Counted from the stretch's first letter, positions 1 through 9,579 are shown. The stretch is DNA of 52,944 nucleotides from Bacteroidota bacterium (GCA_003551495.1 PUMT01000022.1:1-52944), one strand, 5' to 3'. The notes: generated from the sequence alone by a model not told the origin. Numbers and translations: made by a program.

Positions 1-115
1 ATGGCGACAGGAGAGGGAGTGCACTGGAAGCCCTTGAGTGAATAAACCATAACAGAAAAACACCATAATGGCGGCAGGACAGGAAGGACACTGGAAGCCC
101 CTGATATAATAAACC
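1..115. repeat. Degenerate direct repeat, two 48-bp units 67 bp apart
   Basis: Bases 1-48 and 68-115 align without gaps at roughly 80% identity; both start ATGGCG, share CACTGGAAGCCC in the middle and end AATAAACC. The end of the second copy forms the left arm of the terminator downstream of yidC. No coding sequence is evident here. The window begins inside or at the edge of the repeat, so more copies may lie to the left. Function unknown. Confidence 0.6.
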
Positions 116-156
116 CCGCCAAATGACCAGGTACAAAGACCGGAAGACGGGGTTTT
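111..156. terminator. Terminator downstream of yidC
   Basis: AAACCCCG (111-118) pairs with CGGGGTTT (148-155), an 8-bp stem with a 29-nt loop. T-rich sequence flanks both sides, so it can act in both directions. It lies about 30 bp beyond the yidC stop codon and probably ends the pyrG-yidC transcript. Confidence 0.6.
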
Positions 157-187
157 ATAAAATGAGAAACCGAAACCTTTGCAGGAA

Positions 188-2131
188 TTATTTCTTCTTC
201 CCTCCACCGGCTTTACGGGGTGTACTCTTCTGCGGTTTTTTCTTTTTTGCGGCTGCCTGCTGACTCTTTTGCCTGGCCATCTGTTCCATCCGCGCCTGGA
301 ACTTTGATTTTTTCCGGGGCTTCTTTTTATTTTCGTTTATTTTCCTCAAAATAGCCTCGTCATCAACAAATCTTTTTATTATTCCTATCTGGCCGAATGT
401 GATCATGTTGGTGAGGAAATAATAGTAGCTCAAGGCAGAGGCATAGCTGTTGAATATGAACAACAACATAACAGGCATCATGTACATCATTGACTTCATG
501 CCGGGCATCTGACTTGAACCGGCGGTCATTTTGCTGTTCATTCTGGTGTAAATTACAGTCGATACACACATCAGCAAAGTAAAAAGGCTGACATGATCAC
601 CATACCAGGGTATTGTAAACGGCAGCTCGAGAATAGAATCATATGTTGAGAGGTCTTCAGCCCACAGAAAACTCTCCTGTCTCAGCTCGAAAGAAGTGGG
701 GAAAAACCTGAACATTGCAATAAGTATGGGAAGCTGAATAAGCATAGGAAGACATCCACCCATAGGGTTAACACCAGCCCTTTTGTACAGGTCCATCATA
801 GCCTGCTGCCGCTCCATGGCCTTATCCTTTGGTATCCTTTCGTTTATTTCGTCAACCTGTGGTTTAAGCACCCTCATTTTGGAAGTTGACATATGCGACT
901 TGTATGTCAGCGGGAATATTATGATCTTTATAAATATTGTAAGAAGCAGTATTATAATACCGTAATTGGATGTATACCTTTCCAGAAAATTGAATACCGG
1001 AATAATTACGTAGCGGTTAACCCATCCGAATATTCCCCACCCTAGAGGAACCATTTTCTCAAGAGCAAGGTCATACCCGTTTTCACCCCCGTAATCAGAT
1101 GCATAAGCTTTAAGGGTGTTATAGTGGTTTGTGCCGAAGTAAAAGTTGAAACCCAGCCTTTCCTGTGGATTGCCGTCATATGGAAGCCTCATTTCAGCCG
1201 TAAAGTTCCTGAGGTATCTTTCTTCATCAAGCTTCTCCTGCTTAACATACCCACTTAGAAAATTATCTTCAGCTATCAGTACTGAAGAAAAAAACTGATG
1301 CTTGAATGCCACCCACTTAAGGCGTGTCCGTATCTCTTCTTCATCCATGCTCCTTCTTTCAGAAAGCCTGTCCAGATCATCAGCAAAATGCTTGAAATAA
1401 AGTGAAGTATAGTTGTTTTCATGCTGAGGATTTTTTTCCATTCCCGGCATATTGACCTCCCAGTAAAGGTCAATAAAGTTGGCAGCAGATCCCAGAAGCT
1501 CGTTCATCCCTACAAGATTTATCTCAAATCCAAGCATATAGCTGCCGGGTTCCATTGTATAAACATATTCAATATATCTGCCTTCTCCAGCATGCAGGCG
1601 CAATGCCAGTGACGCCGGTCCGGATTCTGCAACAATCCTCTCCTGATCTGAAACAGGTGTGAAAAAAAGATTGTTGGTGGAAATACTCCTGTTCTGTGCA
1701 AAAAAGTTGAGTCCAAATGAATTTTCATCGCCATCAAAAAGTATAAGAGGCAATGAATCAAAAGTTTTATATTCTTTAAGCTCTACCGAATATGGCCTGC
1801 CTCCCTTTTTTGAAACAGTCAGGGCAATATGTTCGTTTTCAAGAATATAAAAATCCTCCTCGCCTTCTCCTGCCCCGGCAAAAGGTCCGTACAGCCTTTC
1901 AAGGTCTTCCGCCGGTTCAGCTTCAGGGTCTTCCTCAGGATGTTCCTCAACAAGCGCTTCTTCCGGGTCAGCCAGACGTTCCCTTTCCTCCTGCTCCCTT
2001 CTTACCTGCTCAAGCGAATCACGCTCACGTCTCGCCCTTTCTATCTCTTCCTGCGAGGGCTGGTTTAATACACTGAAGATGATCAGTATTAATCCTATAA
2101 GCAATATTCCTATTATTGAATTTCTGTCCAT
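188..2131 (-). CDS. yidC: Membrane protein insertase YidC
   Basis: YidC/Oxa1/Alb3 insertase, 647 aa, which places inner-membrane proteins alone or with SecYEG. It shows a first transmembrane helix at about residues 5-22, then a charged Glu/Arg-rich linker (about 25-80), and a large periplasmic beta domain (about 90-340). The conserved 60-kDa insertase core begins near residue 380, containing NYGIIILLLTIFIKIIIFPL, the KMRVLKPQ motif and GGCLPMLIQLPI. The C-terminus is a Lys/Arg-rich tail of about 60 residues, which in this family binds ribosomes. Length and architecture are typical of Gram-negative YidC. It starts 34 bp after the pyrG stop on the same strand and is probably cotranscribed with it. 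The usual rnpA/oriC-type neighbours are absent, which is normal in Bacteroidota. Confidence 0.97.
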   Translation of the reverse strand: MDRNSIIGILLIGLILIIFSVLNQPSQEEIERARRERDSLEQVRREQEERERLADPEEALVEEHPEEDPEAEPAEDLERLYGPFAGAGEGEEDFYILENEHIALTVSKKGGRPYSVELKEYKTFDSLPLILFDGDENSFGLNFFAQNRSISTNNLFFTPVSDQERIVAESGPASLALRLHAGEGRYIEYVYTMEPGSYMLGFEINLVGMNELLGSAANFIDLYWEVNMPGMEKNPQHENNYTSLYFKHFADDLDRLSERRSMDEEEIRTRLKWVAFKHQFFSSVLIAEDNFLSGYVKQEKLDEERYLRNFTAEMRLPYDGNPQERLGFNFYFGTNHYNTLKAYASDYGGENGYDLALEKMVPLGWGIFGWVNRYVIIPVFNFLERYTSNYGIIILLLTIFIKIIIFPLTYKSHMSTSKMRVLKPQVDEINERIPKDKAMERQQAMMDLYKRAGVNPMGGCLPMLIQLPILIAMFRFFPTSFELRQESFLWAEDLSTYDSILELPFTIPWYGDHVSLFTLLMCVSTVIYTRMNSKMTAGSSQMPGMKSMMYMMPVMLLFIFNSYASALSYYYFLTNMITFGQIGIIKRFVDDEAILRKINENKKKPRKKSKFQARMEQMARQKSQQAAAKKKKPQKSTPRKAGGGKKK

Positions 2132-2165
2132 TCCGTTTTATTTTTTCTCCGCAAACAGTTTTGTT

Positions 2166-3785
2166 TCAGTTATCCTCTTTTTTTATTGTAAGTACCGATT
2201 TTATAAAATCAACAAATAATGGATGAGGTTTTAGTACCGTACTCTGATATTCAGGATGGAACTGTACTCCTATGAACCATTTATGATCAGGGATCTCCAT
2301 AATTTCAACAAGACCTGTTTCAGGATTCATACCTGAAGCTTTCATTCCCGCTTTTTCATACTCATCCAGATATTGATTATTGAATTCATAACGGTGCCGA
2401 TGACGTTCACGTATATTTTTTTTCTTATAAATTTCATATACCCTGCTCTTCTCATCTATGGTACAGTCGTATGCCCCCAGTCGCATAGTCCCTCCCTTGT
2501 CTATTACCCCCTTTTGTTCTTCCATCAGATCTATAACCGGGTAAGGTGTCCTCCTGTCCATCTCCCTGGAATTGGCTCCTGTCATTTTCAGAACAGACCT
2601 TGCAAACTCTATTACTGCACACTGCAGTCCAAGGCAGATGCCGAAGAAAGGGATATTGTTCTGACGTGCAAACCTTACAGCGGCAATTTTACCTTCCACT
2701 CCCCTGCTACCGAAACCGGGTGCTACAATAATGCCGCTGAAGTCACCCAGAAGCTGCTCTACATTGCTTTCATTAATATTCTCTGAATGAATGTTTGTTA
2801 CACTCACTTTACAATCATTTACTGCCCCGGCATGTACAATAGATTCTGAAATTGATATGTACGAATCCGGCAACTCCACATATTTGCCTACCAGCGCAAT
2901 TCTGGTTTTTTTTAGCGGGTTCTTTACTTTGTCAACAAATTTTTTCCAGTGGGCAAGATCGGCCTCTTTCCCCTCAGGCATACGCAGCTTTTTGAGGGTT
3001 ATTACATCCAGCCTCTCCTTTTTCATCATCAGTGGCACTTCATATATTGTGCTGGCATCAATAGATTCGATTACCGAACTTATATCAACGTTACAGAACA
3101 ATGCCACTTTTTTCCTTATGTCGGTATTAAGAGGTTTTTCGGTGCGCATAACCAGGATATCCGGTTGAATACCGTTCTCCAGCAACAGTTTCACCGAATG
3201 CTGTGTGGGTTTGGTTTTAAGTTCCCCGGAAGCACCCAGGAAAGGAACCAGTGTAAGGTGTATTACTATTGCGTTTTCTGATCCGAGTTCCCACTTGAGC
3301 TGCCGGATCGCTTCCAGGTAAGGCTGGGATTCGATGTCCCCCACTGTGCCGCCAATCTCTGTGATGATAAAATCGAAATTGTGTTTTGTTCCAAGCACTT
3401 TTATCCGCCGTTTGATCTCATCCGTAATATGCGGTATCACCTGAACAGTCTTACCCAGATAGTCTCCCTTGCGTTCTTTGTTGATAACGGACTGGTACAC
3501 GGAGCCTGTTGTGATATTGTTGTCCTGTGTGGTCGGCAGGTTGATAAACCTTTCATAGTGTCCAAGGTCAAGATCCGTTTCGGCACCGTCATTTGTAACA
3601 TAGCATTCGCCATGTTCATAAGGGTTCAGTGTTCCGGGATCAACATTTATGTAAGGATCGAGCTTTTGAATAGTAACTGAAAAGCCCCTGGCTTGAAGAA
3701 GCTTGGCCAGAGATGCTGATATTATCCCCTTCCCCAGTGATGAGGCAACACCTCCGGTAACGAAAATATATTTTTTTGTAGGCAA
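2166..3785 (-). CDS. pyrG: CTP synthase
   Basis: CTP synthase, 539 aa: ATP-dependent amination of UTP to CTP using glutamine, the last step of pyrimidine nucleotide synthesis. The N-terminal synthetase domain begins with KYIFVTGGVASSLGKGI (P-loop-like nucleotide site) and contains the GGTVGDIESQP motif. The C-terminal class I glutamine amidotransferase domain (about 290-535) carries the nucleophile Cys in FGICLGLQCAVIEFAR and the His/Glu pair in GVQFHPEYQS. It is full length compared with the family. It leads into yidC with a 34-bp gap. A candidate promoter lies 35-66 bp upstream. Confidence 0.98.
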   Translation of the reverse strand: MPTKKYIFVTGGVASSLGKGIISASLAKLLQARGFSVTIQKLDPYINVDPGTLNPYEHGECYVTNDGAETDLDLGHYERFINLPTTQDNNITTGSVYQSVINKERKGDYLGKTVQVIPHITDEIKRRIKVLGTKHNFDFIITEIGGTVGDIESQPYLEAIRQLKWELGSENAIVIHLTLVPFLGASGELKTKPTQHSVKLLLENGIQPDILVMRTEKPLNTDIRKKVALFCNVDISSVIESIDASTIYEVPLMMKKERLDVITLKKLRMPEGKEADLAHWKKFVDKVKNPLKKTRIALVGKYVELPDSYISISESIVHAGAVNDCKVSVTNIHSENINESNVEQLLGDFSGIIVAPGFGSRGVEGKIAAVRFARQNNIPFFGICLGLQCAVIEFARSVLKMTGANSREMDRRTPYPVIDLMEEQKGVIDKGGTMRLGAYDCTIDEKSRVYEIYKKKNIRERHRHRYEFNNQYLDEYEKAGMKASGMNPETGLVEIMEIPDHKWFIGVQFHPEYQSTVLKPHPLFVDFIKSVLTIKKEDN

Positions 3786-3819
3786 GGTATTAGAATTTTG
3801 TTACTAAACTAAAAGTTTG

Positions 3820-3851
3820 CAAAGTAACAATTATTTTCGAAAAAATACAAC
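3820..3851 (-). promoter_or_regulatory. Candidate pyrG promoter (Bacteroidota-type)
   Basis: On the minus strand GTTG (3851-3848), 20 bp of spacer, then TTACTTTG (3827-3820). This resembles the Bacteroidota consensus TTTG-N19/21-TAnnTTTG but the -7 box is off by one base. It sits about 35 bp upstream of the pyrG start. Moderate support only. Confidence 0.35.
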
Positions 3852-3895
3852 GGTAATATATCCCAGCCATTTGCGAAAATTAAATACCCCTGCCA

Positions 3896-5929
3896 TTAAA
3901 GATAGTCCATCTCGTCAATCATCCTGATCTTTTTTTCAAGCAACTCTTTCTGCTTTTTGCCTCTCTCGATCTTCTCCCTGAACTCTTTTATCATAGGATC
4001 GGCGTTTTTTGAGCTGGAAAAAAACCCGATATTGTTCTCCCATAAAACAAGATCATTTTCAAGCTGCTTAAGTTTATTCATAAACTTTTCTCTCTCAAAT
4101 CCAAGTTTTTGCTCTGCATTTGGTTTTTGTTTAACCTCTTCAAGCTTGCTCCTGTACTTTAGCAGCCTTTTCTGGTATTCATCCATCCTGAGGTTTTCAA
4201 AGTGCTTGTCAAGCGCCGCCCTGTAGCGCTTCTGAAAATCTTCTTTTTGCTTTATAGGAACGAAACCGATATTTGCCCATTCCCTCTGAAACTCCTTGAG
4301 CACCTTAAGATTGGCGTCAACATCTTCTTTCAGTTCAAAACTCTCGATCTTTTCAATCAACTCGTTCTTCTTTCTTAAATTTTCTTCGTATTCTTCATTT
4401 ATTGATGAAAAGTATTCGCTCTTTCTGTTGAAAAAATGATCACAGGCAGCCCTGAAACGCTTCCATATAGAATCATAGTATTTCCTGGGTACGGGACCGA
4501 TCTCTTTCCATTTTTTCTGCAACCTGATCAGCTCATCTGTAGTCTTCTTCCAGTCAGTGCTATCCTTAATCTCTTCTGCATGAGCACATAATTCAAGTTT
4601 TTTCTGGTAATTCCCGTTCAACAACTCTTTGTTCTGGTTGCCGAATTCTCTCTTTCTGGTAAAAAACTCATCGCATGTCTTTTTGAACCGCTGATAAATC
4701 TTATTGTTATCCTTTTTGGGCGCAAACCCAATGGTTTTCCACATCCTTTGCAGCTCAATCATCTCCCTGGCACTCTTCTCAGCATCCTTGAGGCTCTCCA
4801 TAGGCCTGGCATTGATAGCCTCCGCCTTTTCACATAAAACAACCTTGGTCTGCAGGTTCTTTCTCTGTGTTTCCTTCATCTCCTCAAAATAGGCCTGATG
4901 CTTTTTGTTGATCTTTTGTGTTATTTCCCTGAAACGCTCCCAGATCACATCCTTCTGGTCGCGGGGAACCGGTCCTGTTTCCCTCCACTGATCGTGATAT
5001 TTCTGAAGTGTCTTAAAAGCATTCACCACTGAAGGTTCAAGCAGAAGCTCTTCAGCTTTTTCGCAAAGTTCCAGCTTGGCTTCCAGGTTTTTCTTCAGGT
5101 CAAGGTCCCTTAACTCTTTGTTTATCTTTACGTGGTCGTAGAATAACTCAACATAATGATTATAAGTATTCCACAAGTCCTTCAGGTTTTGCTGGGGAAC
5201 CATCCCAATGGAACGCCACCTCTTTTGCAGTTCCCTGAACTTCTGAAAATCCTTATTTATATCTTCACTGCTTTCAATAAGCTTCTTCAGCTCCTCGATA
5301 ATACCGTACTTTTCTTCAAGGTTTCTGGACTTTTGGTCTTCCATTTCACGGTTAAATGATGCCTTCATTTTACGGAAATCCAGATAAAGTTCCTTGAACC
5401 TTGTTTCCAAAGGATCTTCAGCAGGCATAAAGTCTTCCGGATTACCTCCCTCGATAAGGAATTTTTTCCGCTTCTTCTCCATTTCGGCTTTTTGCCTTTT
5501 GTAAAAATTCACCCTTATGACCTCGACTTCATCCTTTATATCCTGATAAGAACCCGATACAAGAAGATCATCAAGTGCGCCAACGAGTTCATCCCTCTCC
5601 ATACTATGGTAATCTGCCTGCTTCTTTTCAGGGACTGGTTCTTTAACTTCTTCATCCGATGTGACTTTATCCTCATTCACTTTTTCTGCAACACCGGAGT
5701 CTGTTTCTCCCGAAACGTTATCCTCTCCCGATCCCTCTTTTGGAGATGCGGATTCTTCCTTTTGTTCAGATTCTGTTTCCTCTTTTGGAGATGCTGACTG
5801 ACTTCCGGTACTCTTCTCCTTTTCCTTTCCGGTGTTATTTTCAGCAGATTTCCCTGTATTACCGGAATTATCCTGATCTTTTTCCGGTTGCTCATCCTGA
5901 GCAGAGCTGTTCACATCGTAGATATGCAT
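3896..5929 (-). CDS. DUF349 repeat protein
   Basis: Protein of 677 aa of unknown biochemical role. Residues 1 to about 115 are disordered and strongly acidic (Glu/Ser/Thr/Lys rich, with a repeated ASPKEE motif). The rest is predicted helical and contains five DUF349 repeats, recognisable by recurring W-x-x-IG-x-x-P cores (RWRSIGMVP, QWRETGPVP, MWKTIGFAP, KWKEIGPVP, EWANIGFVP). Between them are helices with ELCEKAEEL-like segments. The C-terminal about 90 residues are a separate coiled-coil-like stretch ending in DEMDYL. DUF349 proteins of this layout are common in Bacteroidota; no signal peptide is visible, so it is probably cytoplasmic. It is transcribed towards pyrG but with a 110-bp gap holding pyrG's own candidate promoter. 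Confidence 0.9.
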   Translation of the reverse strand: MHIYDVNSSAQDEQPEKDQDNSGNTGKSAENNTGKEKEKSTGSQSASPKEETESEQKEESASPKEGSGEDNVSGETDSGVAEKVNEDKVTSDEEVKEPVPEKKQADYHSMERDELVGALDDLLVSGSYQDIKDEVEVIRVNFYKRQKAEMEKKRKKFLIEGGNPEDFMPAEDPLETRFKELYLDFRKMKASFNREMEDQKSRNLEEKYGIIEELKKLIESSEDINKDFQKFRELQKRWRSIGMVPQQNLKDLWNTYNHYVELFYDHVKINKELRDLDLKKNLEAKLELCEKAEELLLEPSVVNAFKTLQKYHDQWRETGPVPRDQKDVIWERFREITQKINKKHQAYFEEMKETQRKNLQTKVVLCEKAEAINARPMESLKDAEKSAREMIELQRMWKTIGFAPKKDNNKIYQRFKKTCDEFFTRKREFGNQNKELLNGNYQKKLELCAHAEEIKDSTDWKKTTDELIRLQKKWKEIGPVPRKYYDSIWKRFRAACDHFFNRKSEYFSSINEEYEENLRKKNELIEKIESFELKEDVDANLKVLKEFQREWANIGFVPIKQKEDFQKRYRAALDKHFENLRMDEYQKRLLKYRSKLEEVKQKPNAEQKLGFEREKFMNKLKQLENDLVLWENNIGFFSSSKNADPMIKEFREKIERGKKQKELLEKKIRMIDEMDYL

Positions 5930-6247
5930 ATGGCCACAAAGATTTGTTTCAATTTACCCCTTCAAGGGTATAACGGCTCAACTTTATCTTTCATGCCTGT
6001 AAAAGGCATAAAATTAAACCATGTAATTTCAATTAGCCCAAAATACTAAAATAAAAAATGTAGATGAAATTATTTCACCCTAATTATAACTCAGGCAAGA
6101 TGAAAAAATTTTATTAGAAATCCTCATCTGTTTCATTACAGATCGGAGTAAAGTGTATTGAATAAGGATCCCGGCTGTGAAAAACAGGAGGAAAGTGACA
6201 CTTTGCAGGGAAGAATTGAAAATCGTACTTTTGCAAAAAACTTTTTT
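5930..6247. other. Divergent intergenic region with two small hairpins and the trmD promoter
   Basis: 318 bp between the divergent DUF349 gene and trmD. Two small hairpins are visible: TACCC/GGGTA around 5955-5970, and ATGCCT (5993-5998) with AGGCAT (6004-6009). Neither has a U-tract. The trmD promoter is at 6202-6233. I see no gene here: the frame that is open upstream of trmD from 6158 is explained by the promoter lying inside it. Confidence 0.6.
6202..6233 (+). promoter_or_regulatory. trmD promoter, near-consensus Bacteroidota sigma-ABfr type
   Basis: TTTG at 6202-6205, 20-bp spacer, TACTTTTG at 6226-6233: a perfect match to TTTG-N19/21-TAnnTTTG. The ATG of trmD is at 6248, so the expected mRNA leader is only about 8 nt. 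This decides the trmD start in favour of 6248 over an in-frame ATG at 6158 upstream of the promoter. Confidence 0.75.
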
Positions 6248-6937
6248 ATGCGCATAGATATCTTAACCATACTGCCTGAACTTATGGAAAGCTTTTTCAG
6301 TCACTCCATAATCAGGCGCGCCATAGAAAACAAAGTTGCAGAAATTCACCTTCATAATATCCGCGATCATGCAACCGGAAAGCACAGGCAGGTTGACGAT
6401 TACGCATTCAGTGGTGATGCCGGGATGGTAATGATGATCGAGCCTGTTGACAGGGCTATACAGGCACTAAAAAAAGAGAGGGATTACGATGAAGTGATAT
6501 ATCCTACTCCTGATGCAAAACCATACACGCAAAAAATTGCAAACAGGCTTTCCACTTTGCGGAACATTATTATTCTGTGTGGTCATTATAAAGGTGTTGA
6601 CCAGAGGGTAAGAGACCATCTTGTTACATGCGAAATATCTATAGGCGACTATGTTATTACCGGAGGAGAACTTGCGGCAGCAGTTATAACCGACTCGGTT
6701 ATAAGGCTCCTTCCGGGTGCTATTTCGGATGAAACCTCCGCCCTGACCGATTCGTTCCAGGACAACCTGTTGTCGCCTCCTGTTTATACAAGACCTGCTG
6801 AATACAAAGGCTGGAAAGTTCCGGAAATACTTTTATCGGGTAACCGTAAGGAGATCTTCAAATGGAAACATGAGCAGGCTGTCAGACGTACCAGGCTTCT
6901 AAGGCCGGGGTTGCCGGACAGGGAAGAAACAGGATAA
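6248..6937 (+). CDS. trmD: tRNA (guanine-N1)-methyltransferase
   Basis: TrmD, 229 aa from this start: SAM-dependent m1G37 methylation of tRNAs, which prevents +1 frameshifting. It begins [17 protein letters not shown], the family's usual N-terminus. It holds the SPOUT trefoil-knot SAM site ([14 protein letters not shown], then [12 protein letters not shown]) and the C-terminal [17 protein letters not shown] motif. An upstream in-frame ATG would add 30 atypical residues and lies before the promoter, so the short form is chosen. Next is a PfkB kinase after 74 bp on the same strand. Usual rpsP/rimM/rplS neighbours are absent. Confidence 0.96.
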   Translation: MRIDILTILPELMESFFSHSIIRRAIENKVAEIHLHNIRDHATGKHRQVDDYAFSGDAGMVMMIEPVDRAIQALKKERDYDEVIYPTPDAKPYTQKIANRLSTLRNIIILCGHYKGVDQRVRDHLVTCEISIGDYVITGGELAAAVITDSVIRLLPGAISDETSALTDSFQDNLLSPPVYTRPAEYKGWKVPEILLSGNRKEIFKWKHEQAVRRTRLLRPGLPDREETG

Positions 6938-7011
6938 CCCGGGAAAGGTGATGTTCTAGCCTGCCGGCAAGACAAAAAGTAATTTTTTCAATATATAAAT
7001 AACCAAAAAAA

Positions 7012-8001
7012 ATGATTATGCAAAAAGTACTGGGAATAGGCAATGCTCTGGTTGATATAATGACAAGGCTGGATGACGAATCGTTTCTGAAAAAGTTCAA
7101 CCTGCCAAAAGGCAGTATGCAGCTTGTTGACAGGGTTGAAATGACAAAGATAGCTGATGCATCAGAGGGTCTTAAGCGGAAAAGAACAAGTGGTGGTTCC
7201 GCAGCCAATACAGTTCACGGACTTGCACGGCTGGGTGTTGAAACCGGGTTTATAGGGAAGGTTGGCAATGATGAAACCGGGGATTTCTTTTACAATGACC
7301 TTCAGAAAAACAATATTAAGCCTCTCCTTTTGCGAAGCAACACCGAAACCGGACGTGCACTGGCTCTTGTTTCTCCTGATTCGGAAAGGACGTTCGCAAC
7401 ATTCCTGGGTGCAGCAGTGGAGCTTTCACCTTCAGACCTGCAGGAAGATATGTTTTCAGGATTCAGCTACCTTCACATTGAAGGTTACCTTGTACAAAAT
7501 CATGAACTGCTTAAGGAAATAGCCTCAACCGCCAAAAAACACAATATGAAGATCTCACTTGACCTGGCAAGCTTTAATGTTGTGGAAGATAATATTGAAT
7601 TTCTCCGGCCTTTTGCAGAAAATTATATTGATATACTTTTTGCCAACGAAGAAGAAGCAACGGCTTTCACAGGGAAAGACCCCCTGGGGGCACTTGATGA
7701 AATGGCCGGTTTGTGTGAAATAGCAGTGGTAAAGGTAGGTAAAAAGGGATCATTTGTAAAAAAGGGGGATGAACAGTATTCAATTGATCCCATCAGGGCG
7801 AAACCTGTCGATACCACAGGTGCGGGAGACGCTTATGCCGCCGGTTTCATATACGGACTGGCAAATAACTTCACTTTGGAAATATGCGGCAAAACCGGTT
7901 CACTGCTTGCCGGTAAAGTAATAGAGGGTACAGGGGCTAAAATGGACGATGAGAAATGGGGTGAAGTGAAACAGCTTTTAAAAGAGATTACTACCGGCTG
8001 A
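7012..8001 (+). CDS. PfkB-family carbohydrate/adenosine kinase
   Basis: Ribokinase-fold kinase of 329 aa. The N-terminal PfkB signature is KVLGIGNALVDIM followed by GGSAANTVHGLARLG (about 61-75). The C-terminal signature PVDTTGAGDAYAAGF (about 265-280) carries the catalytic Asp and anion hole. The family member is the type usually annotated as adenosine kinase in Bacteroidota, transferring phosphate from ATP to the 5'-OH of a nucleoside or sugar, but substrate cannot be read from sequence. ATG codons occur at 7012 and 7018; both fit. It ends convergently against the MalY-like gene with a strong hairpin between them. Confidence 0.9.
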   Translation: MIMQKVLGIGNALVDIMTRLDDESFLKKFNLPKGSMQLVDRVEMTKIADASEGLKRKRTSGGSAANTVHGLARLGVETGFIGKVGNDETGDFFYNDLQKNNIKPLLLRSNTETGRALALVSPDSERTFATFLGAAVELSPSDLQEDMFSGFSYLHIEGYLVQNHELLKEIASTAKKHNMKISLDLASFNVVEDNIEFLRPFAENYIDILFANEEEATAFTGKDPLGALDEMAGLCEIAVVKVGKKGSFVKKGDEQYSIDPIRAKPVDTTGAGDAYAAGFIYGLANNFTLEICGKTGSLLAGKVIEGTGAKMDDEKWGEVKQLLKEITTG

Positions 8002-8042
8002 CCAGTCCACTAAAAACAACAGGAAATGTTTAGCAAAAATAT

Positions 8043-8076
8043 ATGGGAAGCAGGAAATCACTTCCTGCTGTCCCAT
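8043..8076. terminator. Strong hairpin at the convergent pfkB/malY 3' ends
   Basis: ATGGGAAGCAGGAA (8043-8056) pairs with TTCCTGCTGTCCCAT (8062-8076) with one bulged base and a 5-nt loop. The malY stop codon (8058-8060) lies in the loop and the right arm is the last malY codons. It has only a weak T tract on the plus side. Probably terminates or protects both converging messages. Confidence 0.5.
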
Positions 8077-9236
8077 GCTTCTTTAATCTTCTCGAGAGCC
8101 TCTGTCAACAAAGGCCTGGGGCATCCAATATTCATCCGCATAAATCCTTCGCCTCCGGGGCCGTAATCTGTTCCGCGGTTGAGACCTACACACGCCTCCT
8201 CCACAAAAAAGTTTTCCAGCTCTTCATCCCCCATGCCGGTTTCCCTGCAATCCAGCCATAAAAGGTAAGTTGCTTCAGGTTTCAGAACTTTTATATCCTT
8301 TATATGCCTGTTGAAGAAATCATCGGCATAGATATAATTATCGTAAATATAAACCATGAGCTGATCAAGCCACTCTTCACCATTGTTATATGCAGCCTCA
8401 AGTGCCGAAAGCCCGAAAATATTCACATTGTGCAGGTGAATATTCCTTACCATGCTGCAAAACTTCTCTCTCAGCTCTTCATTTGATATAATAATGGCAG
8501 AAGTGGCCAGTCCTGCAACATTGAAAGTCTTGCTGGGAGACATGCATGTAACGATTTTGTCAAATTCACCCCCTGTCACTTTCAGTGCCGGTGTATGGAT
8601 ACACCCTTCATGCACCATGTCGGAATGTATTTCATCTGAAACCAGTACTATTCCGTAGCGCCTGCATATATCGGTCACCTTTTCAATCTCTTCCTTGCTC
8701 CATACACGGGCTGCAGGGTTATGTGGACTGCAAAACAGCATCAGTCTGACACCTGATGCAGCTTTTTCTTCAAGGTCATCAAAATCTATCTGATAGCTTT
8801 CGTTAACAAGCTTTAGCTGGTTGTTGAGCACCTCCCTTCCGCTTTCAGTTATTGATGTGAAAAAAGGAGGATATACCGGTGACTGCAACAATACCTTTTC
8901 GCCTGGATCGGTATAAACCATAACAGATATGGTAAGGGCAGGGATAACACCGGGAGTGAACACTATCCACTCTTCATCTATATCCCAGTCGTGCCTCAAT
9001 TTCATCCACCTCTTAACAGCCTTGTAATATTTTTCTGTAAGCACATTGTACCCGTAAATTTCATGGGATGCCCTTCTTTTTACAGCATCTACAATAAAAG
9101 GCGGGGTTTTGAAGTCCATATCTGCAACCCACATAGGTAAAAGATTGCAGCTTCCGAAATAATTCTCCTGTCCGTCGTATTTTTGCGAATCGGTATTTGT
9201 CCGGTTGACTATTTCATCAAAACAGTACTTTTTCAT
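8058..9236 (-). CDS. MalY/PatB-type PLP aminotransferase / cystathionine beta-lyase
   Basis: Fold-type I PLP enzyme of 392 aa, MalY/PatB subgroup: C-S beta-lyase activity on cystathionine or cysteine conjugates, releasing a thiol, pyruvate and ammonia. Typical marks are the N-terminal LPMWVADMDFKTPPFI, the EIYGYNV segment, FTPGVIPAL, FCSPHNPAARVWSKEE (PLP-contacting Asn-Pro), LVSDEIHSDM, and the Schiff-base Lys in MSPSKTFNVAGLATS. The C-terminal substrate-carboxylate Arg lies in GFMRMNIGCPR. Full length. No other sulfur genes are adjacent. A TATATTTG -7-like box lies about 55 bp upstream (minus strand, 9297-9290), without a clear -33 element. Confidence 0.9.
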   Translation of the reverse strand: MKKYCFDEIVNRTNTDSQKYDGQENYFGSCNLLPMWVADMDFKTPPFIVDAVKRRASHEIYGYNVLTEKYYKAVKRWMKLRHDWDIDEEWIVFTPGVIPALTISVMVYTDPGEKVLLQSPVYPPFFTSITESGREVLNNQLKLVNESYQIDFDDLEEKAASGVRLMLFCSPHNPAARVWSKEEIEKVTDICRRYGIVLVSDEIHSDMVHEGCIHTPALKVTGGEFDKIVTCMSPSKTFNVAGLATSAIIISNEELREKFCSMVRNIHLHNVNIFGLSALEAAYNNGEEWLDQLMVYIYDNYIYADDFFNRHIKDIKVLKPEATYLLWLDCRETGMGDEELENFFVEEACVGLNRGTDYGPGGEGFMRMNIGCPRPLLTEALEKIKEAWDSRK

Positions 9237-9579
9237 CAGAACAAACTATTTTAATTTATTAAAAATATCAAAAAGCCATCTATTACAAGCAAATATAATA
9301 ATGTGTTTCAACTGATGGATTCCCCGCATTTATTCATTTCATTTTGTGAATCTTCAGAATCATGGGGAATTCATGATATTACCTTTTTAAAAACAGTTTC
9401 AAAAATAGTATTTTACTTTGTTAATCCAATATTTTGATTTTTTCGCCGTTTGTTCTCCATTTCAACAATATTATAAGCATGTTGGACATGAAACAATTTA
9501 GTTTTATTTTTGGTGATGAAGTGAGGCGGCATTTGTTAACATCAGAATCAAATAACTTGCTAATAATAAAATATATTAA
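9237..9579. other. AT-rich divergent intergenic region
   Basis: 343 bp between the divergent malY-like gene and pfkA. It contains the candidate TATATTTG -7 box for the minus gene (9290-9297) and ATTCCCC/GGGGAAT arms (near 9316-9322 and 9363-9370) with a long loop. A minus-strand open frame that crosses from pfkA into this gap lacks any recognisable domain. I see no convincing gene. Confidence 0.5.

Noticed and set aside
6158..6247. Longer trmD start with 30 extra residues
   Set aside because: The near-consensus promoter (6202-6233) lies inside this stretch, and family members begin at MRIDI.
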